The position numbers and the translations under genes are program-made. Shown piece by piece: positions 6,616-7,993 of a stretch of 7,993 bases of DNA (the first letter of the stretch is position 1; the number at the start of each line of letters is the position of its first letter). Location of the stretch: contig JAEOTF010000519.1 of assembly GCA_016840025.1 (NCBI GenBank), positions 1 to 7,993 of the forward strand. The letters are read 5' to 3'. Below the pieces are notes generated by a model. The model was given only the letters and a program-made list of their open reading frames with translations. It made no database searches and had not been told where the DNA came from. This DNA is from Candidatus Hodarchaeota archaeon (GTDB lineage Archaea; Asgardarchaeota; Heimdallarchaeia; Hodarchaeales; YT1-039).

Positions 6616-7353
6616 TTATTTTTGTTTAATTACGATAGTTTCTGCTAAGATATCTGATGCTCTTTGTTTTCTTGTTTTTTCTGGATCCACCTTCTCTAAA
6701 ACTAATCCTAGTATTACATCGAAGGGCAATAACTCCTCAATAACTAGCATTTTAGACAAATTTCGAATTATTGCCTGTTTCCAAGTTATTTTAATCCCTG
6801 ACTGATCAACAACAGTTATATTACAGATTTTTTTCCCAAGAGTTGCACCATAGTTATGCTCTAAGACAATATAATACCCGTAAAGAATAATTAGTGTCGT
6901 AATAAAAAGAACAAGCATCCAAAGCATTAACAAAATCCCTTGAGTATTAAATAAATCACTCATATCATAATTTGGATCATCCCATCGTGAGAACTCATCC
7001 ATGAGTTCGTCCAATGGCATAACAGTCATTACAAATATCAAAAATCCAATTCCAAGACAGATTAGTATGATTATCATCTGAATAAAAGTGTCTATCAACC
7101 AAGCGCCTATACGAATACGCCATGTTGCTCGTTCTTGATGCCAATTTTGCGCCTGAGTTAGATTTTTTGCTACTTCAAGAGGATTTCCAAACACCGTAGC
7201 TGGTGAATCTATATCTGTGTCTTCCATTGCAGATTCTACATCAATACGTAACTCTCTAAGTGCTTCTGCTTTTAGAGTTTCTTGATAAGGAAGAAGCTGA
7301 TCAACTTCTTTGATGTATGAATCGATTTTATCTTTTATTCTGCTTTTTTCCAT
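6616..7353 (-). CDS. RDD-family membrane protein with HAAS/DUF1700-like N-terminus
   Basis: This 245-residue protein has two parts. Residues 1-75 are soluble and helical, with KIDSYIKEVDQLLP early on and the diagnostic ATVFGNPLEVAKNL block at 52-65; this matches the HAAS/DUF1700 type that is recurrently encoded next to PadR regulators and is thought to relay a signal to them. Residues 80-245 form an RDD domain: RIGAWLIDTF with R81 and D88, hydrophobic helices near 88-111 and 140-163, GATLGKKICNITVVDQSG (169-186), and the closing QRASDILAETIVI with R231 and D234. RDD proteins are membrane proteins of mostly unknown function, some linked to transport. The gene starts 1 nt after the PadR stop (the TAA ends at 7355; ATG 7353), with a GAGATGA ribosome site inside the end of padR, so the two are translationally coupled. 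The gene pair suggests a membrane sensor working with PadR; that is inference. Confidence 0.85.
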   Translation of the reverse strand: MEKSRIKDKIDSYIKEVDQLLPYQETLKAEALRELRIDVESAMEDTDIDSPATVFGNPLEVAKNLTQAQNWHQERATWRIRIGAWLIDTFIQMIIILICLGIGFLIFVMTVMPLDELMDEFSRWDDPNYDMSDLFNTQGILLMLWMLVLFITTLIILYGYYIVLEHNYGATLGKKICNITVVDQSGIKITWKQAIIRNLSKMLVIEELLPFDVILGLVLEKVDPEKTRKQRASDILAETIVIKQK

Positions 7354-7354
7354 T

Positions 7355-7702
7355 TTACTTCATCTCGTTATCAACAATACTTTGAATAATCTGGATAAAC
7401 TCTTTCATTGCCTCTTTTAACGATGCCAAGAACTCTTTCCCATCATTAGTAAGTGTATAGTTTCTTTTCTTAGTAACTTCATCCTTTTTTCCTATTATTA
7501 AGCCAGTATCTTCAATATTTTTAAGAATAGGATAGATATTTGAGCCGGTTATAGTGATTTTACCTTTTGTATTTTCACTGATCGTTTTACTCACTTGATA
7601 TGGATAATTTGGGTTTTTAGCAAGCGTTAATAGAATCAGCGGTTTGGAAAACCCTTTTTTATATTCAGTCTCCCACTTTTGAAGTTCGATCTCATTTTTC
7701 AC
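7355..7702 (-). CDS. PadR-family transcriptional repressor
   Basis: This 115-residue winged-helix DNA-binding protein of the PadR type heads the operon. The wHTH spans about residues 16-85: GFSKPLILLTLAKNPNYPYQ begins the fold, ITGSNIYPILKNIEDTGLI is the recognition-helix region, and GKKDEVTKKRNYTLT is the wing. The C-terminal helix (about 87-112) would form the dimer interface, and the short length fits the small PadR subgroup. PadR proteins usually repress their own operon and respond to small molecules or membrane stress; here the partner is probably the HAAS/RDD protein immediately downstream. The start is GTG 7702: an in-frame TAG lies just upstream, no ATG is available in frame, and GAGTTGAT (7708-7715) is 5 nt away. 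A palindrome at 7726-7752 overlaps its promoter and is the probable binding site. The effector is unknown. Confidence 0.9.
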   Translation of the reverse strand: MKNEIELQKWETEYKKGFSKPLILLTLAKNPNYPYQVSKTISENTKGKITITGSNIYPILKNIEDTGLIIGKKDEVTKKRNYTLTNDGKEFLASLKEAMKEFIQIIQSIVDNEMK

Positions 7703-7707
7703 TGACT

Positions 7708-7715
7708 ATCAACTC
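7708..7715 (-). promoter_or_regulatory. Ribosome site for the GTG start of the PadR gene
   Basis: The minus strand reads GAGTTGAT, matching 7 of 8 bases of GAGGTGAT, the complement of the 16S rRNA 3' end. It lies 5 nt before GTG 7702 and supports this non-ATG start. It partly overlaps a TCTATATATA direct-repeat copy (7714-7723), so a protein or structure on that copy could also affect translation. Confidence 0.6.
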
Positions 7716-7749
7716 TATATATAATAACTATATATTGAGTCTATATATA
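7714..7749. repeat. 10-bp direct repeat in the PadR operon promoter
   Basis: The plus strand carries TCTATATATA at 7714-7723 and again at 7740-7749, 26 bp apart start to start. The second copy lies in the right arm of the palindrome and contains the TATA box; the first covers the expected transcript start and the edge of the ribosome site. It may be an auxiliary PadR half-site, but alternating TA runs arise easily in AT-rich DNA. Confidence 0.4.
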
Positions 7750-7752
7750 GTT
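7726..7752. promoter_or_regulatory. 27-bp palindrome, probable PadR operator
   Basis: Arms AACTATATAT (7726-7735) and ATATATAGTT (7743-7752) are perfect inverted complements. The inner GAGTC (7737-7741) is also self-complementary around its central base, so only one pair (7736/7742) mismatches over the whole site. Its right half contains the BRE/TATA region of the PadR operon. PadR dimers bind palindromes near their own promoters, so this is the best operator candidate: binding would exclude TATA-binding protein and give negative autoregulation. Confidence 0.65.
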
Positions 7753-7756
7753 TACG
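7742..7756 (-). promoter_or_regulatory. BRE/TATA promoter of the PadR operon
   Basis: On the minus strand a purine-rich BRE-like CGTAAAC (7750-7756) leads directly into TATATATA (7742-7749). The TATA centre is about 44 nt upstream of GTG 7702, which predicts a transcript start near 7720 and a leader of about 18 nt just long enough for the GAGTTGAT ribosome site. The box lies inside the palindrome. A bacterial -10 reading of the same TATA run is possible but no clear -35 was seen. Confidence 0.55.
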
Positions 7757-7852
7757 ATTTACATTGGCAGGTTAAGTGCAGTTCGTATTATTGATTACGA
7801 GAAAAAAATCGTTAAATTCATAGCTATTATAATCAAAGTAGGTGTAATGTAG

Positions 7853-7863
7853 TTATTTAATAA
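7853..7863 (+). promoter_or_regulatory. Possible TATA box for the rightmost gene
   Basis: TTATTTAATAA is the best TATA-like match on the plus strand of the divergent region (7753-7915). A transcript start about 25 nt downstream would fall near 7885, giving either a leader of about 30 nt to ATG 7916 or an almost leaderless mRNA starting at the in-frame ATG 7889. The rest of this region shows only a distant 7-bp inverted repeat and no further gene. Confidence 0.35.
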
Positions 7864-7915
7864 AAATTTCTTTGTTCTTCAACAATTAATGACAAAAAAT
7901 ACAGTTTGTGGTTTT

Positions 7916-7993
7916 ATGAAGATATTAGCAATAGAGAAAGATGTACCAGGTATTAAAGCAAATGAATTCAAACCCCATCTCAAAGCAGAAGCA
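7916..7993 (+). CDS. Small muconolactone-isomerase-like protein, N-terminal part
   Basis: This is the only plus-strand gene. Twenty-six codons are visible before the right edge: MKILAIEKDVPGIKANEFKP followed by HLKAEA. The opening beta strand (KILAIE) and helix (around NEFKPHLKAEA) match the N-terminus of a family of small (about 90-100 residue) ferredoxin-like alpha/beta proteins related to muconolactone isomerase and YCII-type proteins. These are mostly uncharacterised and often misnamed, so no reaction is claimed. ATG 7916 is preferred because relatives begin at MKILAIE. An in-frame ATG at 7889 would add nine residues and could be used if the transcript is leaderless. It is divergent from the PadR operon and shares its 213-bp intergenic region, so PadR could affect both. 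The rest of the protein is outside the window. Confidence 0.7.
   Translation, partial: MKILAIEKDVPGIKANEFKPHLKAEA

Noticed and set aside
6379..6805. Open frames inside or opposite the YdjM-like and RDD genes
   Set aside because: They are shadows of the two real genes, which have strong ribosome sites and conserved motifs.
7754..7812. Seven-base inverted repeat ACGATTT / AAATCGT in the divergent region
   Set aside because: The arms are 45 bases apart and short; this is likely chance in AT-rich DNA, and one arm only overlaps the BRE-like bases.
1..7993. Search by eye for CRISPR arrays, tRNA or rRNA genes, transposases and terminal inverted repeats
   Set aside because: No regular spaced repeats, cloverleaf-like segments, transposase motifs or flanking duplications were found.

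Overview
This AT-rich window looks archaeal. TATA-like boxes lie about 25 bp upstream of the expected transcript starts, purine-rich BRE-like bases precede the best of them, and ribosome sites of the GGTGA/GAGGTGAT type are common. Start codons include GTG and TTG. The gene mix (PadR plus a HAAS-type partner, a YfhO/GT-C-like membrane protein, a secreted lamin-tail-domain protein, a TumE-like toxin) would fit an Asgard-type or other uncultured archaeon. That placement is an inference from style, and a bacterium is not strictly excluded.

The layout is almost entirely on the minus strand. From right to left, a tight six-gene run occupies 7702 down to 3639: a PadR repressor; an RDD membrane protein with a HAAS/DUF1700-like N-terminus; a multi-pass membrane protein with conserved His/Asp residues resembling the YdjM family; a flavodoxin-domain protein; a DUF4386 membrane protein; and a zinc-independent medium-chain (quinone-oxidoreductase-like) dehydrogenase. 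Gaps are 1, 14, 26, 20 and 58 nt. The run starts from a promoter whose TATA box sits inside a near-perfect 27-bp palindrome (7726-7752), a strong candidate for the PadR operator. The likely logic is an autoregulated PadR-HAAS switch that reads a membrane or small-molecule signal and controls membrane and redox functions.

Next comes a two-gene module at 3461-2847. It is a small helical putative antitoxin followed 9 nt later by a TumE/DUF6516-family toxin that starts at TTG. Further left are an 841-aa multi-pass membrane protein of the YfhO/GT-C type (2787-262) and the start of a secreted lamin-tail-domain protein with its own TATA box (204 to beyond the left edge). Both point to cell-surface or envelope functions.

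At the right edge, a divergent plus-strand gene begins at 7916. It encodes the first 26 residues of a small protein resembling muconolactone-isomerase-like alpha/beta-barrel proteins. No stretch longer than about 215 bases lacks a gene. The longest is the divergent promoter region, 7703-7915. I saw no RNA genes, CRISPR arrays, transposases or insertion sequences.
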